64,000 nucleotides of DNA, from contig NC_015389.1 of assembly GCF_000195315.1 (NCBI RefSeq), positions 1,860,001 through 1,924,000 on the forward strand. Reading direction: 5' to 3'. This DNA comes from Coriobacterium glomerans PW2. GTDB taxonomy: Bacteria; Actinomycetota; Coriobacteriia; Coriobacteriales; Coriobacteriaceae. The position numbers and the translations under genes are program-made. Each line of letters begins with the position of its first letter. Positions within the stretch are counted from its first letter, which is position 1. Shown one piece after another: positions 7,858 through 19,638 of the stretch. A model generated the notes under the pieces. It had not been told where the DNA came from. It was given only the letters and a program-made list of their open reading frames with translations, and made no database searches.

Positions 7858-8922
7858 CTATCGTCTTCGCTGACTGAACATCCAAGGGAGAAGATCCGAG
7901 TTTTTGAACGCAAGCTTCCAACTTGCATGTGGATTCGGTCTCACTAGACCAGGCTCGTATATTGTCATGCGGACATGCCTGTTGCCCTGACTCTTGACAG
8001 CGGCGACCGAGCTTCGAGTTCCACGAACATCAACAGTCGAATCATCTTCAGCGTGAAACGCCCAGATCGGAATTTCATTGAGCCTACTAGCTTCCCGTTG
8101 AGTCGGTTCCATATAGCGACCGCCTCCCGGATCACCAAGAAAGCTCTTTTCATCATTGTAGATGTAGCCACAGCAGGGAACGATTGCAGCGAACATATCC
8201 GGATGCCGCTCGGCAAAATGCCACGTTGCAGCACCACCGTTGGAAAGACCGGCAAGATAGATTCGGCTCGTATCGATATTCTCCTCTTCGATCACGGCAT
8301 CGATGAGACGTATCAAAGCATCTCGAATTTCTGGTCGAAACCATCCGCTTAGCTCAGGAGTCCATGAAACCTGTGGAACCAGGAGAACGGCATCTTCGTG
8401 GTTCATGATGTAGTCATGAATCGCCTGAGGAACATCGTTGCCGATCAGCGGCAACCAATCTGCGAGACCGCGCTCTCCCGAGCCGTGCAAAAAGACCACG
8501 AGCGGTCGTTTTGTTGCACTTGTACCGGTCGCATATTGATAGCATCCGATGCAGCCATTACCATATTGAAAGGCAAAGCTGGAGAAATCTCTAAAAAATG
8601 CCGGCTCGCGAAAACTGATTAAAAAGCTGGACTGCCGGCTTTTCCCGAGTTCGAGAAATGCTTCGATCTCAGGAAGTGCAAAACGATTCACGAAATCATC
8701 TTGATCGAAAGAAAATGTCGCCAGACGCGAATCTCTCGCGAAATCGACATGAACGTCACGTCCAGAACAATCGATCGAGGTTATCGGTACCCTCTCGCCT
8801 CTCACCTGAAAGTAAACTTGAGAATCGTTGAGGTGAAACTTCTTGTTCAATTTGATGTCTGCGCAAATGACCTGATCTCCGTCTGCGGTGATCTCACGCG
8901 TATAGATAATTCTACTCTGCAT
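7858..8922 (-). CDS. Alpha/beta hydrolase (feruloyl-esterase / dienelactone-like)
   Basis: About 354 aa. It has a beta-sandwich-like N-terminal region, then an alpha/beta hydrolase fold: oxyanion motif VVFLHGSGERG, nucleophile elbow LAGLSNGG, acid in HAEDDSTVDV, and a late His (NPHASW). This is the architecture of predicted peptidase/esterase proteins acting on plant esters or oligosaccharide esters. The chosen ATG has GGAG 9 nt upstream and overlaps the MFS gene by 11 nt; upstream in-frame ATGs lack this spacing. No signal peptide. Likely hydrolyses a compound brought in by the neighbouring carrier. Confidence 0.82.
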   Translation of the reverse strand: MQSRIIYTREITADGDQVICADIKLNKKFHLNDSQVYFQVRGERVPITSIDCSGRDVHVDFARDSRLATFSFDQDDFVNRFALPEIEAFLELGKSRQSSFLISFREPAFFRDFSSFAFQYGNGCIGCYQYATGTSATKRPLVVFLHGSGERGLADWLPLIGNDVPQAIHDYIMNHEDAVLLVPQVSWTPELSGWFRPEIRDALIRLIDAVIEEENIDTSRIYLAGLSNGGAATWHFAERHPDMFAAIVPCCGYIYNDEKSFLGDPGGGRYMEPTQREASRLNEIPIWAFHAEDDSTVDVRGTRSSVAAVKSQGNRHVRMTIYEPGLVRPNPHASWKLAFKNSDLLPWMFSQRRR

Positions 8923-10165
8923 GTAAAACATCTCCGATTCGCTTACCATGCTGTCTAGAAAACATGATTGAAGCCACCACGCTTAAGCCGGCAAGTATAT
9001 AGAGAATGACATTCAGCAGAAGTGGCACCGAAAACGAGTTGGTCAGATCATAGAAAATGCCATCGATGCTCACTGCGCTTGCGGCCGATACAGCAGAGAA
9101 AACGCCGAGGATTGACAAGATGTTGCTATAGTCCTTCTGACCGAACTGAGTTCGGATGAGGTATGGCATCGCAACGAGCAAGATTCCCTGACCCAATCCT
9201 AGAATAAAGCCACTTGCAACCAACGCGAATGCGCTGCGCATGACGAGCAGACCACTCCATCCGATTACTCCAAAGACCGTGAAGATACCGATCACTGCAC
9301 GGTTATTGCATTTATCCAACAGATATCCGATACAGATTTTTCCCACCGCTGCCCCCAGCATGACCCCAGAAACCACTGCTGCGCCAGTCGTGAGCGGCAA
9401 GCCGATGTTCACGATATGCCCTGAGATGTGCTGGACGAATCCTGCAACAAACTGCAGCGAAATCATTGCAAATGCAAGAAGGTAAAACATTGGCGTTCTG
9501 ACAGCCTCTCCCAACGTGATACCCGTCTTTGAGCATTCGTCAGTCGATCCAACTTCCGGTGTCTCATGTCCGTAAGCCTCCTGACCTTTTCCAGGCTTAT
9601 CCTTCAATAGGAACATCGTGAGAGGCACTATCGTGATTAAGAGAATACCTCCCTCGACCATCCAGCCTGTGCGCCAGCCAAAGCTAGTAATAACCGAGCT
9701 GATAGCCGGATTGAATATGGTTCCCCCGATGGCAGAGACGCTCAGGGCAATTCCCATAACGGTACCAAGTTTCTTTTCAAACCAATTTCCAAGAAGAACC
9801 GGGATCGAAAGGCCGATGGCAAACGGCTGGCAAATTCCAATCAGCATGGATACAAAATAGAGTTGTGCTAACGATTTAGCAAATGCAAGGCTAACCAGCC
9901 CGGCACCCATGATAACGAAGCAACTTACCACAATGCGCTTGACGCTAATCTTAGTCATGACCTTTCCTGCAAACAGAAGGGTTACGGCACCGGTTATGCT
10001 TTGAAATGTGGACATGAGCGCAATTTGGGTCCTGCCAACTTTGAACGCCACGCTCATCGGTTCGTAAAATAAACCGACTGTGTTGATCACGAGGCCAAAC
10101 CCGACCAGGGAAATCAAACAGCAGATTCCAAAGATCCACCATGCATAACCTGATTTTTCCTTCAT
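8912..10165 (-). CDS. MFS transporter (OFA/monocarboxylate-like)
   Basis: About 417 aa with 12 hydrophobic segments. It resembles the oxalate/formate-antiporter and monocarboxylate branch of the major facilitator superfamily (early YEPMSVAFKVGRTQIALM, FEKKLGTVMGIALSVSAIGG). It is the first gene of the operon with two hydrolases and is divergent from an AraC regulator, so it probably imports an organic acid or ester, or exports the product. The start is the ATG with GGGAGG 9 nt ahead rather than an upstream TTG. Confidence 0.87.
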   Translation of the reverse strand: MKEKSGYAWWIFGICCLISLVGFGLVINTVGLFYEPMSVAFKVGRTQIALMSTFQSITGAVTLLFAGKVMTKISVKRIVVSCFVIMGAGLVSLAFAKSLAQLYFVSMLIGICQPFAIGLSIPVLLGNWFEKKLGTVMGIALSVSAIGGTIFNPAISSVITSFGWRTGWMVEGGILLITIVPLTMFLLKDKPGKGQEAYGHETPEVGSTDECSKTGITLGEAVRTPMFYLLAFAMISLQFVAGFVQHISGHIVNIGLPLTTGAAVVSGVMLGAAVGKICIGYLLDKCNNRAVIGIFTVFGVIGWSGLLVMRSAFALVASGFILGLGQGILLVAMPYLIRTQFGQKDYSNILSILGVFSAVSAASAVSIDGIFYDLTNSFSVPLLLNVILYILAGLSVVASIMFSRQHGKRIGDVLHAE

Positions 10166-10278
10166 AGCCAATTACCTCCCTAGATTCGCCGATGAGCGAA
10201 GTCTACAGGAGGCTTATTTTGGGGAATTGTATAATCGAATGGTAATTTTAACTATATAACGCATTTGGGAGCTGCCCT

Positions 10279-11412
10279 ATGCAAGATGCGCTTCGCAATC
10301 TTATCTCGGAGTTCCACCGATCGAGCAAACTTCCTATTTTCCTCATCGATTCAACGACTCGAATCGAGGAGTCTTTCCGCTCGCCCGCCACGCCTGAGCC
10401 GCCGAAATCGCACCTCTCCCAGCTGACTGAGGTGCCGCCGCGTAAAGCTCGCATCTACACATGGAATGGCAACGAGTACTACAGCGTCATCGGAACTGAA
10501 AATGCCGACTTCCCCTACATTGTGTTATGGGTGACCCCGAGAACGCTTGAGGAGACCGGCCATTATGAAGACAGATTCCCCACGATCGGCATGGAACGAC
10601 TGGCCTCCTACACAAGGATCCTGTTCTTCGCTCTGTTTCGAAGTATGCCGGTGATCGATGTCCCGACCTCGATCACCGATACCGTGTTCTCGTCTCAGGC
10701 GCATCCGCGTACCTACTACGATCAGCTCGATCTCCCCGAAATTCGACACAACAGCTTCGCCAAGGAGACGCTGTTGCTCGATGCCGTCGAGCGGGGGGAC
10801 CTCAAGAGCTTCAACAGACGGCTCTCCGGGTTGCTTCTGAGCGGAACTTACGGCCAGATGGCCACGCGCAACGAGCTGAGAAACAAGAAGAATCTCGCGT
10901 TGTCGGCGACGACGCTGATAACGCGGGCCGCCATAAGAGGAGGGCTCAAGCAGGATGCCGCGTTCAAGCTGAGCGATCGATGCTGCCAGCAAATCGAGCA
11001 CATGGACTCGATAGAAAACGTCAGCACGCTGATTCAAGAGATCGGATCGCTCTTCATCGTTCGCATCCAGGCAGCAGACAAGCATCCGGGATTCGCAACG
11101 ATCTATCGGATCAAAGACTATGTGGCAAGCCACTTGAACGGGCGGATCCTATTGGACGACATGGCGGCGGCGCTCGGCTATTCAAAGAACTACCTGTGCG
11201 CCAGGTTCCGACGCGAGACGGGCATGACGATCATCTACTATGCGAACAAAGAAAAGATACGTGAGGCTAAAAGCCTGTTGACGTTTACGAATCTGCCTAT
11301 AGCAAAAATCGCGGAGTCGCTCGGACTCACCGATCAGAGCTACCTCACACGCCTGTTCATCCGGTTTGAGAAGACCACGCCGCGTGACTATCGCAAAAGC
11401 TACCATGTCTGA
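10279..11412 (+). CDS. AraC-family transcriptional regulator
   Basis: 377 aa. The long N-terminal region (about 270 aa) has no clear cupin motif and is probably the ligand-sensing part. The C-terminal about 100 aa is a canonical AraC double helix-turn-helix: DDMAAALGYSKNYLCARFRR, then IAKIAESLGLTDQSYLTRLF ending with TTPRDYRK. GGGAG lies 7 nt before the ATG. Transcribed away from the MFS/esterase operon across a 113-bp AT-rich gap, so it probably activates that operon. Confidence 0.93.
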   Translation: MQDALRNLISEFHRSSKLPIFLIDSTTRIEESFRSPATPEPPKSHLSQLTEVPPRKARIYTWNGNEYYSVIGTENADFPYIVLWVTPRTLEETGHYEDRFPTIGMERLASYTRILFFALFRSMPVIDVPTSITDTVFSSQAHPRTYYDQLDLPEIRHNSFAKETLLLDAVERGDLKSFNRRLSGLLLSGTYGQMATRNELRNKKNLALSATTLITRAAIRGGLKQDAAFKLSDRCCQQIEHMDSIENVSTLIQEIGSLFIVRIQAADKHPGFATIYRIKDYVASHLNGRILLDDMAAALGYSKNYLCARFRRETGMTIIYYANKEKIREAKSLLTFTNLPIAKIAESLGLTDQSYLTRLFIRFEKTTPRDYRKSYHV

Positions 11413-11460
11413 GCGAGAGTTTCACGCTCATGCGATCGGCCATCGATCACGCATATGATG

Positions 11461-13862
<2,402 letters not shown>

Positions 13863-14021
13863 CGCGACCGCTCCCATGATTGCTGCACCTGCGCCCTGCG
13901 CGCACCTCTGCTATCAGCTTCCCCGGACGGGCATCTGTCAAAACCATATCGAATCATTCCCATAATTCGCATCAGCGCCGCACGGATTGCCCGAGGCGAC
14001 AGGACGAGCCCCTCTCGGGCT

Positions 14022-15563
14022 TCACAGAGCGTTCTCCCCTCTGGCCTGCATGCGGACAAGCATGTAGGGACGGCTCGGAAGCTCCAGCCGGAATGCCCCG
14101 GACATATCCTCGTGCGCGCGCTCCACTGTCATGTTCCAGGTATCGATCACATCGATTGCGTAGCGCGACCCCTCCGGGAGGACAAAATCGCGGTATGCGG
14201 GGCGAGAGAGACCGAAGTATATGAGGATGCAATCCGTTCCGGATCCCTGTTTGTCGGCCATGCACGTCACATCCCATGTGAACGTGCCGGCCAGCGTGAA
14301 GACCTCCCCGGCTACGTGGTCCATATCCTGCGGCAATGATTCCATGAACTCGCGACAGAACGCGATGCGCGCAGGAGATTCGCCATGAAGTCTGCCTCCA
14401 TGCGCCCACCAGATCTGCGGGCCGCGATCCACGAACGTCTCCCCGTGCGTGAGGTAGCCGCCTCTGAGCACGCCCTCCCAGAACCGGCGGACCATCTCCT
14501 CGCCGCTGATGTTGCCCCAACCCCAGCTGATATTTCCCTCGTAGGCGCATTCATCGACAACGACCGGCTTGCCATAGGCGCGGCGCAGCTCGCTCACGCA
14601 CTCCGCGGTGCGACGCACATCGATACGCTGCCAGCTGACATGTGTGATCCAAGGATGCGTGTGGTCGAACACCGTCCGGCAGTTGTGGATCGAGCGCAGG
14701 TGACCCCAGGGATCGTTCGCCATGATAACTCGTGCGTATCTGTCCCAGTCCTCCACGGTCTTGTGCGGCATGAGATCGAACTCGTTGGCGAGGCTCCACC
14801 AGATGTTCTTGAACGCCGCGTAGCGTCGAGCGACATAGCTCAGGTAGAAGATATCCTCTTCTGTCGACATGCTGGAAAAGCCCCATTCGGGTTTGTCGTA
14901 AGGATGCAGCAGGATGATATCCGCTTGGATTCCCATCTCATCGAGCTGCGACAACCGCCGATCGAGGTTTTCCCAGAACGGCTCGTTGAATCGCGCGCGA
15001 TCGAAGCCATCTGTCGGATCGCCCGGAAAGGGGAAGAGCTCCGGATCCTCATGATTGTAATCATAGAACTTTGGAAAGATGCACATGCGCAGCTTGTTAA
15101 AAGGTGCATGGGCAAGCGTTCGCAGCGTCTGCTCCTGGACCGCCGCAGGCTGATTGATCCACGCATAGCATGTGGTACCGAACGGCAGAAAGCGCGTGCC
15201 GTCTTCGAAGGAGAAGGTGAAATCGAGCGACGAGTCAAAGAGGGCGGATGTGTGCATGACGTCTTTCGATCGCAGCACCCGACCGTGATTGGAGGCCTGA
15301 GCGGGCTCCACGAACAGCTCACCGCGCGCGCCGTCCAGCAGCGCATCGGAGCTTGTCGTCTCGAAGCTCCATGATCCCTCAAGAGTCGGCATGAATCGGA
15401 TGCCATAGCGTCCATCCCCGCGGTAGAAACCTTGAACGACGACGCTGTCTGCTCCCCTCTCACTCGTGAATCTCGCAGACAGCTCGACGTCGCGATAGGG
15501 GTTGCCCTTGTCTGTTCCCTCCAAGACCACTTCGAAGATGCGGTACTGCTCGATGGTTTGCAT
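14022..15563 (-). CDS. DUF5060-DUF4038 glycoside hydrolase
   Basis: About 513 aa. An N-terminal DUF5060 beta-sandwich (residues about 1-85) is followed by a DUF4038-like TIM barrel and a C-terminal beta domain (DUF5605-like). Probable catalytic residues are the Glu in WSLANEFD (acid/base) and the Glu in VVDECAYEGN (nucleophile). No signal peptide. Strong AAAGGAGGAG before the ATG. It lies between the symporter and the ROK kinase, so it likely trims the imported glycoside inside the cell, before or after phosphorylation. Pfam links this fold to apiosidases, but specificity here is untested. Confidence 0.85.
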   Translation of the reverse strand: MQTIEQYRIFEVVLEGTDKGNPYRDVELSARFTSERGADSVVVQGFYRGDGRYGIRFMPTLEGSWSFETTSSDALLDGARGELFVEPAQASNHGRVLRSKDVMHTSALFDSSLDFTFSFEDGTRFLPFGTTCYAWINQPAAVQEQTLRTLAHAPFNKLRMCIFPKFYDYNHEDPELFPFPGDPTDGFDRARFNEPFWENLDRRLSQLDEMGIQADIILLHPYDKPEWGFSSMSTEEDIFYLSYVARRYAAFKNIWWSLANEFDLMPHKTVEDWDRYARVIMANDPWGHLRSIHNCRTVFDHTHPWITHVSWQRIDVRRTAECVSELRRAYGKPVVVDECAYEGNISWGWGNISGEEMVRRFWEGVLRGGYLTHGETFVDRGPQIWWAHGGRLHGESPARIAFCREFMESLPQDMDHVAGEVFTLAGTFTWDVTCMADKQGSGTDCILIYFGLSRPAYRDFVLPEGSRYAIDVIDTWNMTVERAHEDMSGAFRLELPSRPYMLVRMQARGENAL

Positions 15564-15643
15564 GAGCTCCTCCTTTGAAGCTTGAAAATGGAAAGACGAC
15601 CATGACAACGAATGAAAAGACACCGTAGCCGCGACGAGATCGG

Positions 15644-16939
15644 CTAGCGCACGCTCTTGATGAGCATGATGAGCGCCACGCCACTGAGAATGAGCGCTAT
15701 GGCACAGGGAAATGTCAGAAAATACGAAGAGGTCGCAAGAACGATCGAAGATGTCACCGCGGGAGCAAAGGCCTGTCCCGCGGTATTTGCGACGTTCAAG
15801 ATTCCCAGATCCCGGCCGGCCTCCTCCTTCGATGGAAGCACATCGACATTGAGAGCCTGATCGACCGAATTGTAGATACCGGAACCGAATCCGGACAGCG
15901 CGGCGTAACCGTACATGCTCGCAACGGAGTGAAACACCCAGGGCAGCGCGATGGCGGCACCGATCATGATCGAGGCGACAACGACTATGGGCTTGCGGCG
16001 GCAGAGTCTGTCGGAGATGACACCGGATGTGAGCGAAGTCGCAAGAGAGACGACCATGATGATGATCGACATGGTGGCGAGCACATGCGAAGCGGCGACA
16101 TCATCCAAACCGATGTAGCGCTCGAGCACATAGAGTTGATAGCCGCTGATGATGAAGGTTCCGAATACGAACAGAAAGCGCCCTGAGAGCGCGAGGTAGA
16201 AGTCGCGGCAGTTATGCCGAGGAGGGGCGAAGCTCAGAAGTAGCTCCTTCAGGTTGAAAGAGGGCGTATCATCACCTCGCTCGATAGCCGTCGATCGCTC
16301 TGCAGGCCAGATGATGAGAACGAGAGCACCGGTGAGAACCCAACAGATCGCTCCGCATAGAAAACCAGGGATCATATTCGTGATGAACTGAGTGCCTATG
16401 ATGGTGCCGATTGACTGCCCGCAAATCATTCCGGCTCCGTAGAAGGCGGATATCGTCCCTCGCCTGTTGAGGGGAATGCGATCAGAAAGCACGGGGAAGG
16501 CTGGTGCCAGCATCATGTTGAGACCGATCTGGAGCAGTCCCCAAAAGGCTGCTATGCCCAGAACGCTCGTCTGTATCGATGTCAACCAGAAGGCGACTCC
16601 CGCTATGATCCCGCCGCAGGCGATCCACGGCGTGCGCTTCCCGAAGCGAGAATGCGTGGAATCCGACAGGGCACCGAACACCACGTTCGCGATGAGCGCG
16701 AACACGCTGCCGATCGCGTTCATGGTTCCGAGCGCAGCTTCAGCGTTACCGGGAAAGATCGCGTTGAAGCGCTGGGGGAACAGCACCGCGGACCCGATGG
16801 TGCCCGACATCATCCACATGATGCCGAAGATGATGAAACCGATCGCGAAGCGCCAGAAGGAAGATGCAGGCAAGGGCTTGCCGGTGTCCGGTGCCAATGC
16901 TTCGTCCGGTGCGATCTCTCTCGCTGCTGACATCTCCAT
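15644..16939 (-). CDS. MFS glycoside symporter, paralogue 1
   Basis: 431 aa, 12 membrane segments. It resembles sugar:cation symporters (SLC45/GPH-like): SRFGKRTPWIACGG on the first cytoplasmic loop and DRIPLNRRGTISAFYG. Very similar along its length to the MFS gene at 20626-21921, so the two arose by duplication. First gene of the glycosidase/ROK/GH1 operon and divergent from a TetR regulator. It imports without phosphorylation, which explains the kinase in the same operon. Confidence 0.9.
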   Translation of the reverse strand: MEMSAAREIAPDEALAPDTGKPLPASSFWRFAIGFIIFGIMWMMSGTIGSAVLFPQRFNAIFPGNAEAALGTMNAIGSVFALIANVVFGALSDSTHSRFGKRTPWIACGGIIAGVAFWLTSIQTSVLGIAAFWGLLQIGLNMMLAPAFPVLSDRIPLNRRGTISAFYGAGMICGQSIGTIIGTQFITNMIPGFLCGAICWVLTGALVLIIWPAERSTAIERGDDTPSFNLKELLLSFAPPRHNCRDFYLALSGRFLFVFGTFIISGYQLYVLERYIGLDDVAASHVLATMSIIIMVVSLATSLTSGVISDRLCRRKPIVVVASIMIGAAIALPWVFHSVASMYGYAALSGFGSGIYNSVDQALNVDVLPSKEEAGRDLGILNVANTAGQAFAPAVTSSIVLATSSYFLTFPCAIALILSGVALIMLIKSVR

Positions 16940-17008
16940 ACGGACCGCCCATGAAAGTTTCTACGGACTCGGTGCGCATGCGACATGGCATCGCGCCACA
17001 TGTGCTAA

Positions 17009-17030
17009 TCACTTACTGATCAGTAAGTGA
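17009..17030. promoter_or_regulatory. Perfect 22-bp palindrome, TetR operator
   Basis: TCACTTACTGATCAGTAAGTGA is a perfect palindrome 70 bp from the MFS operon start and about 280 bp before the divergent tetR. The core TTACTGATCAGTAA is typical of TetR-family sites. The arrangement predicts repression of the operon and self-regulation. Confidence 0.85.
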
Positions 17031-17090
17031 ATTTAAAGAAAAGATTGCCATAGTATTTACGCTATTACAATTCTAATCTGAGTAAACGCA

Positions 17091-17106
17091 ATAAAACGCC
17101 GTTTAT
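17091..17106. promoter_or_regulatory. Imperfect palindrome, possible second operator
   Basis: ATAAAACGCCGTTTAT is a near-perfect palindrome (7 of 8 pairs) resembling the TAAAC/GTTTA half-sites before the other sugar operons. It could bring LacI-type control to this operon too. Confidence 0.35.
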
Positions 17107-17309
17107 CCCGCTGATCTGACCGTTCAGCTTCCGGAAAACGCCATACCCGCCTTCTGCGGCCGACCGTATCAAGGCGTCCCAGGCTCTGGCGCGCTTTTGA
17201 CACCGTGCTCTTCCGCGCGCATAATCGGGGCCACGGCGGTTCCAGTCCCGACCGCATCGGGGCGTCTACGCAGGTGCAGCCAGATACGATCAGAAAGCAT
17301 AGTGACCAT

Positions 17310-17954
17310 ATGACCGCTCAGAGAAAAAGCGCTATCCGCCCCGCGGGGCATCGAAGCGAGGCGGCGCAACGCAGGCTCAACGAGATTATCTCAGCTGCTG
17401 TCGACATCATCAATGCGCGAGGATTCAACGGCATGTCGCTTCAGGGGGTCGCCGACAGGGTCGGTATCACGCAGGCGGGAGTCCTGCACTATGTCGGCGA
17501 CAAACAGGGTCTTCTTGTCGAGGTGATCAGGCACTATTACAACTGCAGCAGCTCGATGCAAGATTATCTCTCATTGTTCGTTCCCAATGGCTCGCTTGCC
17601 GGACAGCTTCCGAAGATTCCAGAGTTCTGCAGGCTGATCGTGGCGGAGAACGCGCATCAACCGGAACTCGTCTTGCTGTTCCAGATCTTGAACACCGAGG
17701 CGATCTCCAGGGACAGCCCTACGCATGAGTACTTCGCACAGCGATCGAAAGAGGTCTCCGATCCCTCACATGGCCGCGACTGGAGCGTGCCCGAAGGTGT
17801 CGATGCGAAGCTCGCGCTCTCTGTTGCGATGGCGGCCATGTACGGTCTGGAGGGCCGCTGGCTCGCTCGGCCCGATGAGATCGATTATGAGGCAGAATGG
17901 GCGCGCTTCGAGGACTTCCTGTTTCCGTTGCCGCAATGGGAGGGGTATCGATGA
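17310..17954 (+). CDS. TetR-family transcriptional regulator
   Basis: About 214 aa. N-terminal helix-turn-helix: LNEIISAAVDIINARGFNGM, then VADRVGITQAGVLHYVGDK, the TetR signature. The C-terminal part is a helical ligand-binding domain of no named subfamily. The ATG at 17310 gives the normal N-terminus; the longer frame upstream is not needed. Divergent from the symporter/glycosidase operon with a perfect palindrome between them, so it is the likely repressor, released by a glycoside or its aglycone. Confidence 0.93.
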   Translation: MTAQRKSAIRPAGHRSEAAQRRLNEIISAAVDIINARGFNGMSLQGVADRVGITQAGVLHYVGDKQGLLVEVIRHYYNCSSSMQDYLSLFVPNGSLAGQLPKIPEFCRLIVAENAHQPELVLLFQILNTEAISRDSPTHEYFAQRSKEVSDPSHGRDWSVPEGVDAKLALSVAMAAMYGLEGRWLARPDEIDYEAEWARFEDFLFPLPQWEGYR

Positions 17955-18267
17955 TGCGGTGGCAGCCGAGCAGGTGCCCATCGATCTCTGTGCCCGCTCG
18001 GATGCGACCCGCGCCAACCGGTGTGATCTTTCTGCTCGGCGCACATGTTTTCTCCGGAGAAGGCAGCGGACTTGAAGGAGCTGATATCATCATGGCCTGG
18101 CGCGCGCATCGCGTACAGCGATCTTGAACCACCTTGCTGGAATCGAGGTCGCGGGTCAGGAATTTCCATGGTTCATCGAGCTGGGAGCTTGGGGCTTGAA
18201 CAAAACAGATCTTCAATCAGACGAGAGGCCGAACGAAACCGATGACGCTCAGCGGATCTCGGGGGGC
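17955..18267 (+). other. Gap with no supported gene
   Basis: About 310 bp between tetR and murT. Open frames cross it on both strands but lack ribosome sites and recognisable content; the upstream extension of murT (from a TTG) also looks spurious. No hairpin with a T run was seen. Confidence 0.5.
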
Positions 18268-19638
18268 ATGCCATGGTATGCACCTCTCACGCCCGCTGTC
18301 GGAAAGCTGATTCGCTCGATGATCAGGCTGACCCGGCACGGCGGCAGCGCCCTTCCCGGAAAGATCATCGAGGCCATCGATCCGGGCTTTCTTCGCCGAA
18401 CGCTGAACCGGCTTCCCTATGGAGTGGTTCTGGTATCGGGAACCAACGGCAAGACCACCACCACGCGCATGGTCTCGACGATGCTGCAGGAGATGGGGTT
18501 GGATGTTTTCACGAATCCGACCGGATCGAACTTCACCCGAGGGATCGTTTCATCGCTGCTTGCCGAGATAGGTCTGGATGGAAGACTGCATGCCGATATA
18601 GCCGTGCTGGAGTTGGACGAGGCGTATGCCGTGCATTTCGTCCGTCATGTGAGTCCCAGATACAGTTTGCTGCTCAACGTCATGCGTGACCAGCTGGATC
18701 GATTCGGCGAAATAGATACGACGGCGCGCCTTTTGGGTCAGGTCGCCGAAGCGACTACCGGCACGATCGTGCTCAACCGCGAGGACGGACGCATCCGTCG
18801 CCTCGCCGCTCACGCCGACACTGGCGTGGCAGTCAGGTATTTCGGTCTCGCAGATGAACTGCGTTCGTATTTCCCATCAGATGATGAAATGTATGCATGG
18901 GCGACCACGGAGACAGCCCGGGCCCAGAACTCGAAGGCTTCTGCCGACCAGTCGGCGACCGAGTCGAATTCTCCATCCTCATCCGATCTGCCCGCAGCAG
19001 ACGTCGTGCTCGCAGACGTAGAGGATCATCGCGCATCTTTTATCATCTGCGGAACGCGGATCACGACCCAGGTGGCCCTCGAGGGCATCTACAACGTATA
19101 CAATGCGGCTGCCGCTCTGGCAATGGCCGAGACCGTCATCGAGAAGACGATCGGTCATCCCGACGCGCAAGACCTGGCGGTTGCCCTATCCCATGTGACC
19201 CCTGCGTTCGGCAGGGGCGAGATCATACAGATTGAAACAGGCCCTGTTGAGCTCGTGCTGGTAAAGAACCCGATGGGGTTCAGACTTTCTCTGCAATCGT
19301 TTGCCGCCGCCGCTCATAAGACCATGATCGCCATTTGCGATCAGTATGCCGATGGACGGGATATGAGCTGGCTATGGGACGTTGATTTCAGGTCCCTGAG
19401 AGAGACGGGGGTGGCCATGGTGTCCGGTGACAGGGCTTGGGACATGGCGCTTCGGCTGGGCTACGATGGAGTCTGCGTGGCGCAAACGGATCCAGATCTG
19501 GAATCGGCGGTCGAGCGATTCGTCATGGCGGATGCGGGCATACCCAAGAGGATCTTCTGCACCTATACCTCGATGCTGCGCGTGCGCGCGAAGCTTTCGC
19601 ACATGACAGATGTTGCAGATGCAGGGGTGGGTCGCTGA
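18268..19638 (+). CDS. murT: MurT, lipid II isoglutaminyl synthase ligase subunit
   Basis: About 456 aa. With GatD it amidates the D-Glu of lipid II in peptidoglycan synthesis. Mur-ligase P-loop SGTNGKTTTT (residues 57-66), central-domain motifs (NVMRDQLDRFGE, NVYNAAAALA) and the MurT C-terminal domain (LVKNPMGF) are present. The start aligns with the family start (ALPGKI at residue 28). Odd: the Cys4 zinc ribbon normally inserted in the central domain (two CxxC pairs) is missing. Instead there is a Ser/Ala/Asp-rich stretch at about residues 195-255 with no CxxC. Followed at once by gatD, with which it overlaps by one base (TGATG). Confidence 0.92.
   Translation: MPWYAPLTPAVGKLIRSMIRLTRHGGSALPGKIIEAIDPGFLRRTLNRLPYGVVLVSGTNGKTTTTRMVSTMLQEMGLDVFTNPTGSNFTRGIVSSLLAEIGLDGRLHADIAVLELDEAYAVHFVRHVSPRYSLLLNVMRDQLDRFGEIDTTARLLGQVAEATTGTIVLNREDGRIRRLAAHADTGVAVRYFGLADELRSYFPSDDEMYAWATTETARAQNSKASADQSATESNSPSSSDLPAADVVLADVEDHRASFIICGTRITTQVALEGIYNVYNAAAALAMAETVIEKTIGHPDAQDLAVALSHVTPAFGRGEIIQIETGPVELVLVKNPMGFRLSLQSFAAAAHKTMIAICDQYADGRDMSWLWDVDFRSLRETGVAMVSGDRAWDMALRLGYDGVCVAQTDPDLESAVERFVMADAGIPKRIFCTYTSMLRVRAKLSHMTDVADAGVGR

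Noticed and set aside
18124-18267. N-terminal extension of MurT from a TTG
   Set aside because: Adds 48 residues absent from the family, with no ribosome site; the ATG at 18268 aligns with the usual start.
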